The notes: generated from the sequence alone by a model not told the origin. Shown: positions 1-8,528, counted from the first letter of the stretch. The stretch is DNA of 64,000 bases from Methylomonas koyamae (GCF_006483455.1 NZ_PPPU01000013.1:62001-126000); one strand, 5' to 3'. Translations and numbers: made by a program.

Positions 1-33
1 AGACCATCGTAACCGCTATGACTCATTAATCAA

Positions 34-111
34 CCCCGCAAGGGAGGTTCGCTTCCCTACCGGGGGCGCACGCCTTCTATTTCGGGAGTCACTCTTAAAT
101 CAGGAGGCAGT
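34..111 (+). promoter_or_regulatory. Structured 5' leader A
   Basis: The first of ten related leaders. A CCCC/GGGG outer helix (34-37 with 62-65) encloses a seven-pair helix (41-47 with 52-58) closed by a TTCG tetraloop. Further on, GCCTTCT (72-78) can pair over seven positions, one of them G-U, with AGGAGGC (102-108), which holds the Shine-Dalgarno sequence of the ATG at 112. The third pairing seen in other copies (5' hairpin with anti-SD) is weak here. Confidence 0.6.
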
Positions 112-1053
112 ATGTACCAACAGTATTCCGTCGCCGATACCTTCGGCGTATCCGCACCGGCCTCGATGACCGTCGAAGGCTTTGTCCCGGCAAATAATCC
201 ATTCGTGCCGGTCCAAAAACCGTATGTGTTTCGGCGCGAGCCATTGCGCGACGTCCTGGCGTTCTTTCGGAATCCGAATGGCGATGGACTGTATATCACC
301 GGACCCACGGGCTCCGGTAAAACCTCGTTGGTTGAGCAAGCCGCCGCCCGCTTACACTGGGGTGTGCATGCCGTTGCCGGTCATGGCCGGCTTGAGTTCA
401 ACGATTTGTTGGGCCAATTCGTCTTAACCGGCAACGGCACGATGAAATGGACCGACGGCCCGTTGACCAGCGCCGTGCGCCACGGCCACGTGCTCTTGCT
501 CAACGAAATCGATGCGACCGACCCGGCCGAGTTGCTGGGTTTGAACGATATCGTCGAAGGCAAACCGCTGATGATTGCGGCCACCGACGAAGTCGTCATG
601 CCGCACCCGAAGTTCCGTCTGGTTGCAACCGGCAACAGTGCCGGCGCCGGCGACCAGTCGGGCTTGTATCAAGGGGTGATGCGTCAAAGCGTGGCCTTTA
701 TGGACCGCTTTCGTTTGATGGAAGTGGGCTATCCGGAACCGGACGACGAAATGAGTATGCTGGAACGCACGGTCCCGACCATGCCCCTGAGCATTCGGGA
801 ACGCATGATTCAGCTGGCCAACGAGATCCGCAAGGTCTTTATTGGCGGCAGCGATTCGTCTGGTCTGCTCTCGATCACCATGTCGACCCGCAGCTTGTTG
901 CGTTGGGCCCAGCTCAGTGCCAACTACAAAGGTTCCCCGAACGCCCTGGCCTATGCCTTGGATCGGGCGCTGGTTCTGCGGGGGGATGCGGCCGAACGCG
1001 AGGCCATCCATCGGTTGGCGCAAGACGTGTTCGGCAGCGATTGGCAGGTGTGA
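112..1053 (+). CDS. MoxR/CobS-like AAA+ ATPase
   Basis: A 313-residue AAA+ ATPase. It has a Walker A motif GPTGSGKT at residues 64-71, a Walker B segment HVLLLNEID at 126-134, a sensor-1-like VATGN at 171-175 and a DRF near 198-200. This arrangement resembles MoxR and the CobS subunit of cobaltochelatase, which remodel a partner carrying a VWA domain; a VWA protein is encoded at 2897-4660. There is no CobN-like chelatase subunit in the window, so cobalamin synthesis is unlikely and a plasmid-specific remodelling role is more plausible. The start follows a strong AGGAGG. The stop lies one base before the next gene, so the two are probably co-translated. Confidence 0.85.
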   Translation: MYQQYSVADTFGVSAPASMTVEGFVPANNPFVPVQKPYVFRREPLRDVLAFFRNPNGDGLYITGPTGSGKTSLVEQAAARLHWGVHAVAGHGRLEFNDLLGQFVLTGNGTMKWTDGPLTSAVRHGHVLLLNEIDATDPAELLGLNDIVEGKPLMIAATDEVVMPHPKFRLVATGNSAGAGDQSGLYQGVMRQSVAFMDRFRLMEVGYPEPDDEMSMLERTVPTMPLSIRERMIQLANEIRKVFIGGSDSSGLLSITMSTRSLLRWAQLSANYKGSPNALAYALDRALVLRGDAAEREAIHRLAQDVFGSDWQV

Positions 1054-1054
1054 C

Positions 1055-1510
1055 ATGTCGGTGCTGTATTGGCAAGTCGAATGCCGCGCACCGCAACCGG
1101 TCGTCTTTGCCGTAAACCACGCCTTACATCAGTGGCGATCTTGTATCGACCGCTGGCAGCAAGACCTTGGTTTGAGTTATGTGGGTTGGCCGGATTGGGA
1201 CTCGCTGCTGCGTTTAAGTGAAATCGGCCGCGGCTTTGACACCAGCGGCCAAATACACCCGGAACACGGCATTGCCCCCTGGTTATGGCTAACGGCGTTG
1301 AAAAAAGCCGGCTTCGTCGGCATCGACGTGGGCATTGTCACCGATGCGTCTCGCGAAACCTCGACCAACTTACACCAGGAATCCGAGGTGTTACAGCTAT
1401 TCGGTACCGACCTAGTGCAGATCCGGCCTGTGGCTGAAGCGCTAGGCTTGCTGTTGCCGTCCTTGGATCTGGTTGCCGCTTTAGGCGAAATGGACAGTGA
1501 CTGGTTTTAA
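1055..1510 (+). CDS. Hypothetical protein, partner of the AAA+ gene
   Basis: A 151-residue protein I do not recognise. It is soluble and rich in Trp and Leu, with no signal peptide or membrane segment. The ATG at 1055 follows the upstream stop by one base and there is no leader of its own, so it is probably translationally coupled to the AAA+ ATPase and may act with it. An upstream in-frame extension exists but would lie inside the ATPase gene, so the coupled start was preferred. Confidence 0.65.
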   Translation: MSVLYWQVECRAPQPVVFAVNHALHQWRSCIDRWQQDLGLSYVGWPDWDSLLRLSEIGRGFDTSGQIHPEHGIAPWLWLTALKKAGFVGIDVGIVTDASRETSTNLHQESEVLQLFGTDLVQIRPVAEALGLLLPSLDLVAALGEMDSDWF

Positions 1511-1533
1511 CCGGTCACGGTTTTTACTTTTTT
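1509..1533 (+). terminator. Weak terminator-like hairpin
   Basis: AACCG (1509-1513) and CGGTT (1518-1522) form a five-pair stem with a GTCA loop, followed by a T-rich run interrupted by AC. It begins inside the stop codon of the upstream gene. The stem is short, so it may be only partly effective. Confidence 0.35.
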
Positions 1534-1557
1534 GAACCCGCCTTTCAACAGGCTTTA

Positions 1558-1620
1558 TCAACCCGGAAGGGGCTTACACTGCCCTCCGGGGCTGTCGTAG
1601 GCCTCTTTTAAGGAGGCACT
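1558..1620 (+). promoter_or_regulatory. Structured 5' leader B, SD-sequestering switch
   Basis: CCCGG (1562-1566) pairs with CCGGG and the inner AGGG with CCCT. GCCTC (1601-1605) pairs with GAGGC (1613-1617), burying the AAGGAGG Shine-Dalgarno sequence before the ATG at 1621. AAGGGGCTTAC (1567-1577) can instead pair with GTAGGCCTCTT (1597-1607) over eleven positions, including two G-U pairs, which would free the ribosome site. The two states are mutually exclusive, so this is the clearest switch of the family. Confidence 0.72.
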
Positions 1621-2814
1621 ATGACGCAGTGTAATCAAATATTGGACCGTGTGGTCTTGATCAAAATCCAAGCCAACATCTACGGCGCGCGGAAAAAATT
1701 GCGCAAAGAAGATCTGGTACTGGCCGACGGCAGTGAATTACCGCCCGAGGACTTGGCCAGCTTAGGCTCGAAACGTTTGCTCGATCCCGACCAGTTGGCG
1801 GACTTCAATCGCTTGAAAAAAGCGGCGGAACGCCACTGTTTACGGGTCGGCACCCGCTTCATGGGCGGTTTTGTGGTGCCGGTCGAACACGCGGACGCCA
1901 TCGTGAGCGAGCTGGAAAAAGTCGCTCAGGAATTCGTGGTTAATAAAGCGAAGTTCCTGGCCGGCTACGACGACGCCGTGCGCGATTGGATCAAAAAGCA
2001 TCCGAGCTTTGCCGGCATTATCGAAAAGGCGATCGACCCTATGGCGTACGTGGCCACGAAGTTGGGTTTCGACTTCATGGTGGTCGCCATCCGACAACCG
2101 GAAGCCTCCAGCCAGAAAGATGTGGCACGGCTGGAACAGCAAATCGATTCGATCGGCGGCCAGTTGTTTCACGAAGTGGCCAACGACGCCGAGTTATTGC
2201 TGGAACAATCCTTGATCGGAAAAGATCAGGTCACCCGGAATGCGTTGCGGCCGATTAAGCGGATTCGCGACAAACTGGATGGCTTGAGCTTTTTGGATTA
2301 TCGCGTGGCACCGATCGTCACCTGGATCGATGGCGTACTGCAAGAAATCCCCAATCGCGGCGCGATCGAGGGGGCCTTGCTGCAGGAGATCATGGCAATG
2401 ACCATGCTATTGGCCGATCCCGACAAGCTTCGCCGTCACGGTGAAGGCTTGTCGTCGAACCCGTCCAAGGTAACGAACGACGAAGACGCGGATGACGTGT
2501 TGTCGTCAGGGCATCCGGCATCGCCGATATCGGCAGCCGTGCTCGCCCCAGTGCAAACCAGCCTGCTCGAACCGAAGGAGCCGCCCATGGTGGACCCGGA
2601 CGATCTGTTTGCCGGCTTGTTAGACGATCTGTTTACCGACGATGACGGTGAAGGCGAAGCTCACTCCTTTGCCGACATCGCTTCGCGGCCGGCTCTGCCC
2701 GTTGCAACGCCAGCGTTGGCTGCGCAAGCGTACGGATCCGACAACGAACCAGAAACCCACGGCACCGACGAATCCGAACTACCGGCGGAAGCGGTTACCG
2801 AATTCTGGTTCTAA
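1621..2814 (+). CDS. DUF3150 family protein
   Basis: A 397-residue protein. Its first half (for example LDRVVLIKIQANIYGARKK near the start) resembles DUF3150, a family of unknown function often found beside MoxR and VWA genes on conjugative elements and in phages; this assignment is from recall. The last 130 residues are acidic, Pro- and Ala-rich and probably disordered, ending in FWF. It is soluble with no signal peptide. It lies between the AAA+ ATPase and the VWA protein, each with its own leader, and probably works with both. The ATG is placed by the adjacent AAGGAGG. Confidence 0.75.
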   Translation: MTQCNQILDRVVLIKIQANIYGARKKLRKEDLVLADGSELPPEDLASLGSKRLLDPDQLADFNRLKKAAERHCLRVGTRFMGGFVVPVEHADAIVSELEKVAQEFVVNKAKFLAGYDDAVRDWIKKHPSFAGIIEKAIDPMAYVATKLGFDFMVVAIRQPEASSQKDVARLEQQIDSIGGQLFHEVANDAELLLEQSLIGKDQVTRNALRPIKRIRDKLDGLSFLDYRVAPIVTWIDGVLQEIPNRGAIEGALLQEIMAMTMLLADPDKLRRHGEGLSSNPSKVTNDEDADDVLSSGHPASPISAAVLAPVQTSLLEPKEPPMVDPDDLFAGLLDDLFTDDDGEGEAHSFADIASRPALPVATPALAAQAYGSDNEPETHGTDESELPAEAVTEFWF

Positions 2815-2825
2815 GCGTTTTTTAA

Positions 2826-2896
2826 TCACCCTATCGGGGCAATGCAACACGCCCCTCGTGGCTGTGGCTTGCCCCTTGTTTTTTAAGGAGCAAGCC
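2826..2896 (+). promoter_or_regulatory. Structured 5' leader C
   Basis: GGGGC (2836-2840) pairs with GCCCC (2851-2855). GGCTTGC (2866-2872) pairs perfectly with GCAAGCC (2890-2896), which overlaps the AAGGAG Shine-Dalgarno sequence of the ATG at 2897. GGGGCAA (2836-2842) can instead pair with TTGCCCC (2869-2875), breaking the inhibitory helix. Confidence 0.68.
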
Positions 2897-4660
2897 ATGC
2901 ATCAAACTTTAGAACGCGCGTTTCCCATTGTGGCGGCCGCGATCGGCAACCGCTTTGGCATTTCGGTCGCGGTCGGCGGTACTGAAGCCTACACCGACGG
3001 CCAATCGATACAACTACCGGGCTACAACGGGTCCGATCCGCAGTACCAGAACTACGCGTGGGGCTATCTGGCCCACGAAGCGGCGCATGTTCGGTATTCG
3101 GACTTTCAGCTCGATTTTGGTGACTCGGTCCTGCGCCGGCGCCTCTGCAACGCGATCGAAGACGTGCGCATTGAGCATGAACTGGCCAAGGTCTATCCGG
3201 GCACCCGCTTGACCCTGGCAAGGATGGTGGAACAGATGTTGACCGAAGGTCGCTTAACGGCCCAGACCGCATCCGATCATCCCGGCAATGTCCTGTTCGG
3301 CTACATTCTGAAACGGCTTCGGGCCAAGGTGTTGGGTCAAACGATACTCGAACCCTTAGTCGACGCCACCCGAGAGGCCTTGCGTGCATGTTTTCCACGC
3401 GGCACTTTGATTCGCTTGGAAGGCTTATTGTCGGAAGTACCGGAGGGTTTAACCTGTGAACGCGACTGTCTGGATCTGACCGATCGGATTTTGGCGATGC
3501 TCGAAGAGGAATGTGCGAAACCAGCGGCTACCGCGTCTGACGACCAGTCGGATACGGACCCGGAGGATGACAACACCCGTCAATCCGACACGGACTCGGC
3601 AAAGGACGATCAACCCTCGTCCGATTCGGACGCAGAGAACGAGCAAAACGGCAGCAACCCGGAAGATTCTGCACCGTCCGATCAGGACGGCGACCCCGGA
3701 AACGGTTCGGCGAACTCGCCCAACCCACCATCCGGAACTGAGGAGCCGGCCAACCAAGACAGCGCGGAGCGAACGTCCTTAATGGACCAGCTCAACACGC
3801 TATCCGAGCAAGACCTGGAACAGGATTGGTTCGAGACGGCGAAATCGCAACTGGGTTTGGCGCCGGATTCGGCCGGAAAATGTACGCTACCGGTCGGGCT
3901 GTTTCCGAAAGGCAGTCGGCTAGTCGGCCAAGCTTTGGCAAACCGGGTGGAGCAGAACAGCAAAGCTCTGCGCGTCGCGTTGCAAAGTGCGGTGCAATCC
4001 CACCGCCAAAATCGGCCGCAAGCCGTGCGAAACGGTCGGCGTATTGATCCTCGCCGCTTAACCAAACTCGCGTTGGGCGATACACGGGTGTTTTGCCGAT
4101 CCAGGCAGCGAGTTGCGCCCAATTGTGCGGTGCATATCTTGTTGGACAAATCCGAAAGCATGGGCGAAACCCTTGTCATTCAGGGCGAAAAAGTGAGCTT
4201 GCTGACCCTGGCCCTGGAAGCGTCGATGGCCTTAGTCCTTGCGCTGGAGAGCATTCAAGGCGTCAATCCGGCGATCACCGCCTTTCCCGGCGCCGACGAT
4301 GACTCGGTGCACCAGCTGTTAAGGCACGGCGAAAAAATCCGCGACAGTTTGGGACGTTTTTCGGTATTTTCGGCCTATACCACGCCGATGACGCAAGCCG
4401 TTTGGTTTGCCGCGGCGCAATTGCTGCAATGCCGCGAACCGCGCAAACTGCTGCTAATGGTGACCGACGGCGTACCCAACGATTTACCGGGCACGCTGTC
4501 GATCTTAAAGCGTTGCCGTGACAGCGGCATCGAAACCCTCGGCATAGGCTTAGGGGTGGAGGTCGGCCATTTGTTTCCGGTCGCTCTCACCATTCATAAC
4601 CTGACTGAATTGAGGCCTCAGCTGTTCGCACTGTCCAAAGCCATGCTATTGGCGGCGTGA
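2897..4660 (+). CDS. CobT-like VWA protein with HEAAH motif
   Basis: A 587-residue protein starting at the ATG behind leader C; an 85-residue upstream extension overlaps the previous gene and lacks a ribosome site. The N-terminal part carries LAHEAAHVR (HEAAH, residues 60-64), a zinc-peptidase-like motif. An Asp/Ser/Asn-rich acidic linker covers roughly residues 210-300. The C-terminal third is a von Willebrand A domain with a MIDAS motif DKSES (417-421) and a VTDG segment near 521. This layout is that of CobT-like proteins that pair with CobS/MoxR ATPases, one of which is encoded at 112. Without CobN, a cobalt-insertion role is doubtful. The HEAAH could be catalytic or structural. Confidence 0.82.
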   Translation: MHQTLERAFPIVAAAIGNRFGISVAVGGTEAYTDGQSIQLPGYNGSDPQYQNYAWGYLAHEAAHVRYSDFQLDFGDSVLRRRLCNAIEDVRIEHELAKVYPGTRLTLARMVEQMLTEGRLTAQTASDHPGNVLFGYILKRLRAKVLGQTILEPLVDATREALRACFPRGTLIRLEGLLSEVPEGLTCERDCLDLTDRILAMLEEECAKPAATASDDQSDTDPEDDNTRQSDTDSAKDDQPSSDSDAENEQNGSNPEDSAPSDQDGDPGNGSANSPNPPSGTEEPANQDSAERTSLMDQLNTLSEQDLEQDWFETAKSQLGLAPDSAGKCTLPVGLFPKGSRLVGQALANRVEQNSKALRVALQSAVQSHRQNRPQAVRNGRRIDPRRLTKLALGDTRVFCRSRQRVAPNCAVHILLDKSESMGETLVIQGEKVSLLTLALEASMALVLALESIQGVNPAITAFPGADDDSVHQLLRHGEKIRDSLGRFSVFSAYTTPMTQAVWFAAAQLLQCREPRKLLLMVTDGVPNDLPGTLSILKRCRDSGIETLGIGLGVEVGHLFPVALTIHNLTELRPQLFALSKAMLLAA

Positions 4661-4746
4661 GCGGTTAGGTGACTTGAATCGTGTCGATGCGTGGCCAGAA
4701 CTTCATTCTTGATGAAGTCCTGCCCGTATCGACACCCTTCCCTATT

Positions 4747-4832
4747 GCACGCCCGGCCGGATCGGGCTACAGTGGGTGCGTGCGATATCAGCCGGTTTTT
4801 TCATGCGTCGTCCGCGACGGGACATGAAAAAA
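4747..4832 (+). other. Structured RNA-like region without an obvious gene
   Basis: GCACGCCC (4747-4754) can pair with the GGGTGCGTGC further on. It is followed by a long hairpin: TTTTTTCATG (4796-4805) with CATGAAAAAA (4823-4832), and an inner CGTCG/CGACG stem with a TCCG loop. Its position and composition resemble the other leaders, but only a 36-codon reading frame follows. It could be a leader for a tiny gene, an orphan leader left after gene loss, or a small RNA. Confidence 0.4.
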
Positions 4833-4934
4833 TCGACTTCATGCGTTCTTTCGAGAATGCTGATTCCGGCTTCTGCCGGCGTTCCGTCTTCAGGCGGCGA
4901 GCAAAATCCGTTTTGCTTGTATCGGTTGCGTTAA
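4824..4934 (+). CDS. Possible 36-residue peptide
   Basis: A small frame beginning MKKSTSCVLSRML and ending at a TAA at 4932. The ATG lies in the 3' arm of a strong hairpin, and the only upstream purine tract (ACGGGAC) is a weak ribosome site. It is supported only by the structured region before it, which resembles leaders of real genes. No family is recognised. Confidence 0.22.
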   Translation: MKKSTSCVLSRMLIPASAGVPSSGGEQNPFCLYRLR

Positions 4935-4970
4935 TGCCGATCCTTAATCGGGCTTGTTACAAGCCTTTAT

Positions 4971-5048
4971 CCATCCCGCTTCGGGCGCCACCGCCCGAAC
5001 CGGGTCGTGCGTTTGAAGCATGTTCTTCCATTGCGGAAGGAGGTTTCA
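4971..5048 (+). promoter_or_regulatory. Structured 5' leader D
   Basis: CCCG (4975-4978) pairs with CGGG (5001-5004) around an inner TTCGGGCG/CGCCCGAA helix (4980-4987 with 4992-4999). CTTCC (5025-5029) pairs with GGAAG (5035-5039), covering part of AAGGAGG before the ATG at 5049. GCTTC (4978-4982) can pair with GAAGC (5015-5019). The long release pairing seen in leaders B and G is not obvious here. Confidence 0.58.
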
Positions 5049-5555
5049 ATGCACTTCATTTTAGGCACCATCATTCTTGCCCTATTCATCCTGGCCATCC
5101 GGGTGATCTGGCATACTCTCAAGTCCGCCCGGCTCTGGTTTAGCCAGCACTGGGCGTTATGGCAAAGCGCACGCTTGCGCCAAGCTTCGGTAATGCCTGC
5201 CCTACTACCACCCCGCTTTACCGCACAAAACAGCCTGCCGGCAACGGATTGGGAAACCTTATCCCAAACCGTAAGGCAGGGTATTTTGGAACGCAACAAC
5301 CGTCCGACCTACCGGCTCGAAGCACTCGATATCGAGCTGCAGGTTAAACAGAAAACCCAAGCGATTATGCTTGCGGACATTGAAATAGCCAATTTGCAAC
5401 TCAGTTTGGCCGAAACGCAGGCGTTGCTCGCACAACCGGCGAAAAAGCGCCGCAAAACGCAGGTGGAAGGACCGGCTAAACGGCCGAATCCAGTCTCTGA
5501 ATTGCGCAAAGCGCTTGGCAGCGGCAAAAGTACCCCGCATTCGGCCGTACATTAA
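5049..5555 (+). CDS. Single-pass membrane protein, unknown
   Basis: A 168-residue protein starting MHFILGTIILALFILAIR, a single N-terminal membrane segment, followed by a basic cytoplasmic part. Residues about 90-130 look alpha-helical and may form a coiled coil; the C-terminus is Lys/Arg-rich. No family is recognised. The ATG is fixed by a perfect AAGGAGG six bases upstream and by leader D. Confidence 0.65.
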   Translation: MHFILGTIILALFILAIRVIWHTLKSARLWFSQHWALWQSARLRQASVMPALLPPRFTAQNSLPATDWETLSQTVRQGILERNNRPTYRLEALDIELQVKQKTQAIMLADIEIANLQLSLAETQALLAQPAKKRRKTQVEGPAKRPNPVSELRKALGSGKSTPHSAVH

Positions 5556-5562
5556 TCGGCGG

Positions 5563-5916
5563 TCAGTGCAGCCTGGTATCCGAAGGCAGGTGGAATACGT
5601 TGTTGCTCTTCAGTTCCCGCTCGATATCGAGCCCGAGCTGAGGCGCAATCTCAACGATCGTCTCCTGCCGGAGCGTGCGGATGCGGGCTAACAGCGGTCC
5701 TGCAACCTTGGGATCGCGCAGCTTGATTAACACACCGACTTCGGCATCGTTCAAATCCGCCAGGATTTTTCGATACAAATCGAAGTGGCGTTTGCCGGGC
5801 CCCACCAGAATCGCCATTGGTTTTGGTTCGGGTTGCGGCCTGGGTTTAGGTGGTGGATCGATGATTCGATCCAGCCACTTCACCCAGTTCACTAATCGGG
5901 TCACTATCGGGTTCAT
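5563..5916 (-). CDS. Hypothetical protein, opposite strand
   Basis: A 117-residue frame on the minus strand, ending eight bases from the convergent gene at 5555. It has a Pro-rich stretch (about residues 20-33) and a helical C-terminal half rich in Leu, Asp and Glu. An AAGG precedes the start at moderate distance. It lacks the leader found before the plus-strand genes. Codon use looks genuine, but no family is recognised. Confidence 0.5.
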   Translation of the reverse strand: MNPIVTRLVNWVKWLDRIIDPPPKPRPQPEPKPMAILVGPGKRHFDLYRKILADLNDAEVGVLIKLRDPKVAGPLLARIRTLRQETIVEIAPQLGLDIERELKSNNVFHLPSDTRLH

Positions 5917-6008
5917 CGTCGTACCTTGAAAAAAGGAAGCGTACGCAGACCTTACAACGACTTATTTAAAGTGCAACCGTTTGCCCGCGCGGCCGGCGGT
6001 TTTTTATT

Positions 6009-6069
6009 CACCCTGGCGGGACTCCATCCTGCAGGGTGGCGGTTCCCGCCGATCACGGAGGGTATTGCT
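6009..6069 (+). promoter_or_regulatory. Structured 5' leader E, pseudoknot
   Basis: CACCCT (6009-6014) pairs with AGGGTG (6033-6038), and GGCGGGA (6015-6021) pairs with TCCCGCC (6044-6050). The four segments interleave, which is the topology of an H-type pseudoknot. ACCCT (6010-6014) could alternatively pair with AGGGT (6059-6063) at the GGAGG ribosome site of the ATG at 6070, so a switch is also possible here. Confidence 0.62.
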
Positions 6070-6651
6070 ATGTCATTCTTACCAGCTCCGGTTTCGGAGA
6101 TTCTGTATCTGAACCAATACCGTTGTCCCTATTGCCAGATCGAATGGGACGACGAATGGAATGGCGCCTGCAACGACCGTTGCCCATCGTGCAATGCCGA
6201 AATCTCACCTTACCACAGCGAGGTGCTGACCGAGGAGAACCCATCACCGGCCTACGCCGTGACGTACACCCTCGATTACAAGCACCGGGTGGTGGTCGGC
6301 ATCGTCGCAGAGTCGGCAGACGGCGCGCAAGCGGTTGCCGAAGCCGCCTTCGACGACGGTACCATCTGGGACGACACCCCGGAAATGCCGCTGTTGTTCG
6401 ACGACTTCGAGGAAGTCGACGGCAAAACCCTGCGTTGGCAGGTCGAAGCGGTCGACGTCTGGCCCAAGGCCGATGCCTCGGTGGTGAAGCTACGTCAAGA
6501 ACGCACCGCGATGGCGGTGTGCCGCGGTCTGATCGACGCCTACCAGCGCGGTAAAGATGCCGGCGGCAGTATCGATTGGGACGATTTGGACCAATTGTTA
6601 ACGTTAGCTAAACAAGCACTGGGGTTGTCTGATTCAGACCCAGCCGCTTAA
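6070..6651 (+). CDS. Zinc-ribbon protein, unknown role
   Basis: A 193-residue soluble protein. Near the N-terminus it carries CPYC followed about 18 residues later by CPSC, a likely structural zinc ribbon. The middle is acidic with several Trp, and the C-terminal 45 residues are helical. No family is recognised. The ATG at 6070 is preferred over upstream in-frame starts because of the GGAGG and leader E. Confidence 0.65.
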   Translation: MSFLPAPVSEILYLNQYRCPYCQIEWDDEWNGACNDRCPSCNAEISPYHSEVLTEENPSPAYAVTYTLDYKHRVVVGIVAESADGAQAVAEAAFDDGTIWDDTPEMPLLFDDFEEVDGKTLRWQVEAVDVWPKADASVVKLRQERTAMAVCRGLIDAYQRGKDAGGSIDWDDLDQLLTLAKQALGLSDSDPAA

Positions 6652-6696
6652 ACATCCTTCGGCTTTTCGCGGTATCCGCGGCGAGCCTCATTATCA

Positions 6697-6758
6697 ATCC
6701 CTGCGGGAATGTCTGTTCCCGACCGGGGCGTGGCATTCCCCTTTTTTTGGAGAATGTC
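6697..6758 (+). promoter_or_regulatory. Structured 5' leader F, SD-sequestering switch
   Basis: CGGGAA pairs with TTCCCG inside a CCC/GGGG outer stem. GGCATTCCCC (6732-6741) pairs with GGAGAATGTC (6749-6758), which contains the ribosome site. GGGAATGTC (6705-6713) can instead pair with GGCATTCCC (6732-6740) over nine positions. Leader H before 9301 has nearly the same sequence. Confidence 0.7.
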
Positions 6759-8528
6759 ATGAGAGACCCCTTTCAATATTATGCCTCGACGGAAGCGCTG
6801 AGTATCCGGGCTTGGGCAAAGTTCAGGGACACCAGATTTGTGCGGGTCCTGGATCCATCGGCCGGCGAAGGGCATTTGCTCAAAGCCAAGCCATTCAAAC
6901 AGTACCAACGGGTACCGATTGATTGCGTCGAAATCGACATCCGTAAGCATGCCGTGTTGCGGGAACAAGGCTACACCGTGGTGGGCTTGGATTTCCTGCA
7001 GTTTCAAAACGGCAGCGGTTACTCGCACTGCATTATGAACCCGCCCTTTGCAGCCGGTGCTCAGCACGTGCTGAAGGCATGGGACATCATGTTCGACGCT
7101 GAAATCGTCGCCATTCTCAATGCCGAAACCCTACGGAATCCGTTTTCGAAAGAACGCCAGCTGTTAGTGCGTTTGATCGAACAGCATGGCGAGGTGGAGT
7201 TCTTATCGGACATGTTCGCCGGCGAGGATGCCGAACGCAAAACCAACGTCGAAATTGCCCTGATCTGGTTGAAAAAAACCTCAACCTTTGAACGGGACAT
7301 TCTCGGCAATATTCTGGACGACTTGCGCCAGGATCGAAGGGAAGCGGAGGAGTTGGCCAGCGCATTTCATGTGCCTCATGAATTGGCCTTACCTACTGCT
7401 TTTATCGATAACGCGGTATTGATGTTCGATGCCGCGTTTGAAGCCACACGGCAGGCTGTATTCAGTGAAGCCCGTGCCAGCCGCTATCGAGCCATGCTGG
7501 GCAAAACCCTTGGCGAGCTGAGTGGTGGCGGGCTACACACTGTAGACGATTCGTCATTGGATGCGGTGAAGCAGACGCTATTCGAACGGTATCAAGATCT
7601 GAAAAATCGAGCATGGAGCAACATTCTGCGTTCGACTCAGGTCACGTCACGATTGTCATCGACGGCGCAAAAACGTTTGGAATCGGATTTCGAAACGATC
7701 AAGTCTTTGGAATTTACCGTAGCGAATATTTACGGCTTTCTGCAAGGCATCATCGATCAGCAAGGTGAAATTCAACTGAGCATGGTCTGCGATGTGTTCG
7801 ATCTGATCACGCGCTACCACAGCGACAATGCAGTGTATTACATGGGGTGGAAATCCAATGATAAACACCGCACGCTGGGGATGCGGATCAAGACCACACG
7901 CTTTGTACTGCCAGGGCATAAAGTCGAGTCCTACCACACAGGTCTTGACTGGAATTCGGAGCAACTTCTAGCCGATTTCGACAAGGTATTTGCCTTGCTC
8001 GACGGCAAGACCGAAGCGGAAGTGAGTTTGGTATCGGTGTTTAGGCAGCATTTCAGTGCGCTTAAGCAGGGTGAGCGGATCAGCAGTAATTACTTTGACG
8101 TTCGCTACTATCCGGGCGCCGGAACCATCCATTTTTTTCCGAAAAGCAAAACCTTGATCGACCGCATGAACCGTTGGGTTGGCTGTCGGCGACGTTGGTT
8201 ACCCCCGGTGGATACCCAAGCCGGTCCAGGTTTCTGGCAGCAGTTCGATCAGGCGGAATCGCTCGATCGGGCGTTTCATGCCGAGGTGAATAAACAGTGT
8301 CCAAGCGGTACCAGACACTTACGCTTCGATCCCTTTTGGGCCATCAAATACGGCGGCGAGTCGGAACGGGAACAAGGCAACACCCTTTTAACCCAGGCGA
8401 TGAGCACGGTGCTGGCCAGCCGTGGGATCGATCCGGATGCGATGTTGACGAATGAACCCGCCAACCGCAATTTGCTGGAATGGATTGATTCCTTGGAGTC
8501 CACTCAAGATCTGCCTTTGGCGTCGTAA
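6759..8528 (+). CDS. DNA methyltransferase with DUF4942-type C-terminus
   Basis: A 589-residue class I SAM-dependent methyltransferase. Motif I is DPSAGEG (residues 32-38) and the catalytic motif IV is NPPF (94-97), the form typical of N6-adenine or N4-cytosine DNA methylation. The long C-terminal part has the look of DUF4942, a domain often fused to plasmid and ICE methyltransferases (from recall). No restriction nuclease lies next to it, so it may be an orphan methylase that protects or marks the element. Translation starts after GGAGAA behind leader F. Confidence 0.8.
   Translation: MRDPFQYYASTEALSIRAWAKFRDTRFVRVLDPSAGEGHLLKAKPFKQYQRVPIDCVEIDIRKHAVLREQGYTVVGLDFLQFQNGSGYSHCIMNPPFAAGAQHVLKAWDIMFDAEIVAILNAETLRNPFSKERQLLVRLIEQHGEVEFLSDMFAGEDAERKTNVEIALIWLKKTSTFERDILGNILDDLRQDRREAEELASAFHVPHELALPTAFIDNAVLMFDAAFEATRQAVFSEARASRYRAMLGKTLGELSGGGLHTVDDSSLDAVKQTLFERYQDLKNRAWSNILRSTQVTSRLSSTAQKRLESDFETIKSLEFTVANIYGFLQGIIDQQGEIQLSMVCDVFDLITRYHSDNAVYYMGWKSNDKHRTLGMRIKTTRFVLPGHKVESYHTGLDWNSEQLLADFDKVFALLDGKTEAEVSLVSVFRQHFSALKQGERISSNYFDVRYYPGAGTIHFFPKSKTLIDRMNRWVGCRRRWLPPVDTQAGPGFWQQFDQAESLDRAFHAEVNKQCPSGTRHLRFDPFWAIKYGGESEREQGNTLLTQAMSTVLASRGIDPDAMLTNEPANRNLLEWIDSLESTQDLPLAS

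Noticed and set aside
424-1056. Long minus-strand frame opposite the AAA+ gene
   Set aside because: A shadow of a well supported gene, rich in His/Gln/Arg as expected for the reverse frame of GC-rich code.
112-4660. Cobaltochelatase (CobS/CobT) for cobalamin synthesis
   Set aside because: No CobN or other cobalamin genes are near, and DUF3150, RadC and a methyltransferase are. The names are used only as family likeness.
4691-5143. 150-codon plus-strand frame
   Set aside because: It runs through the structured RNA region and leader D, has no ribosome site and overlaps the better supported gene at 5049.
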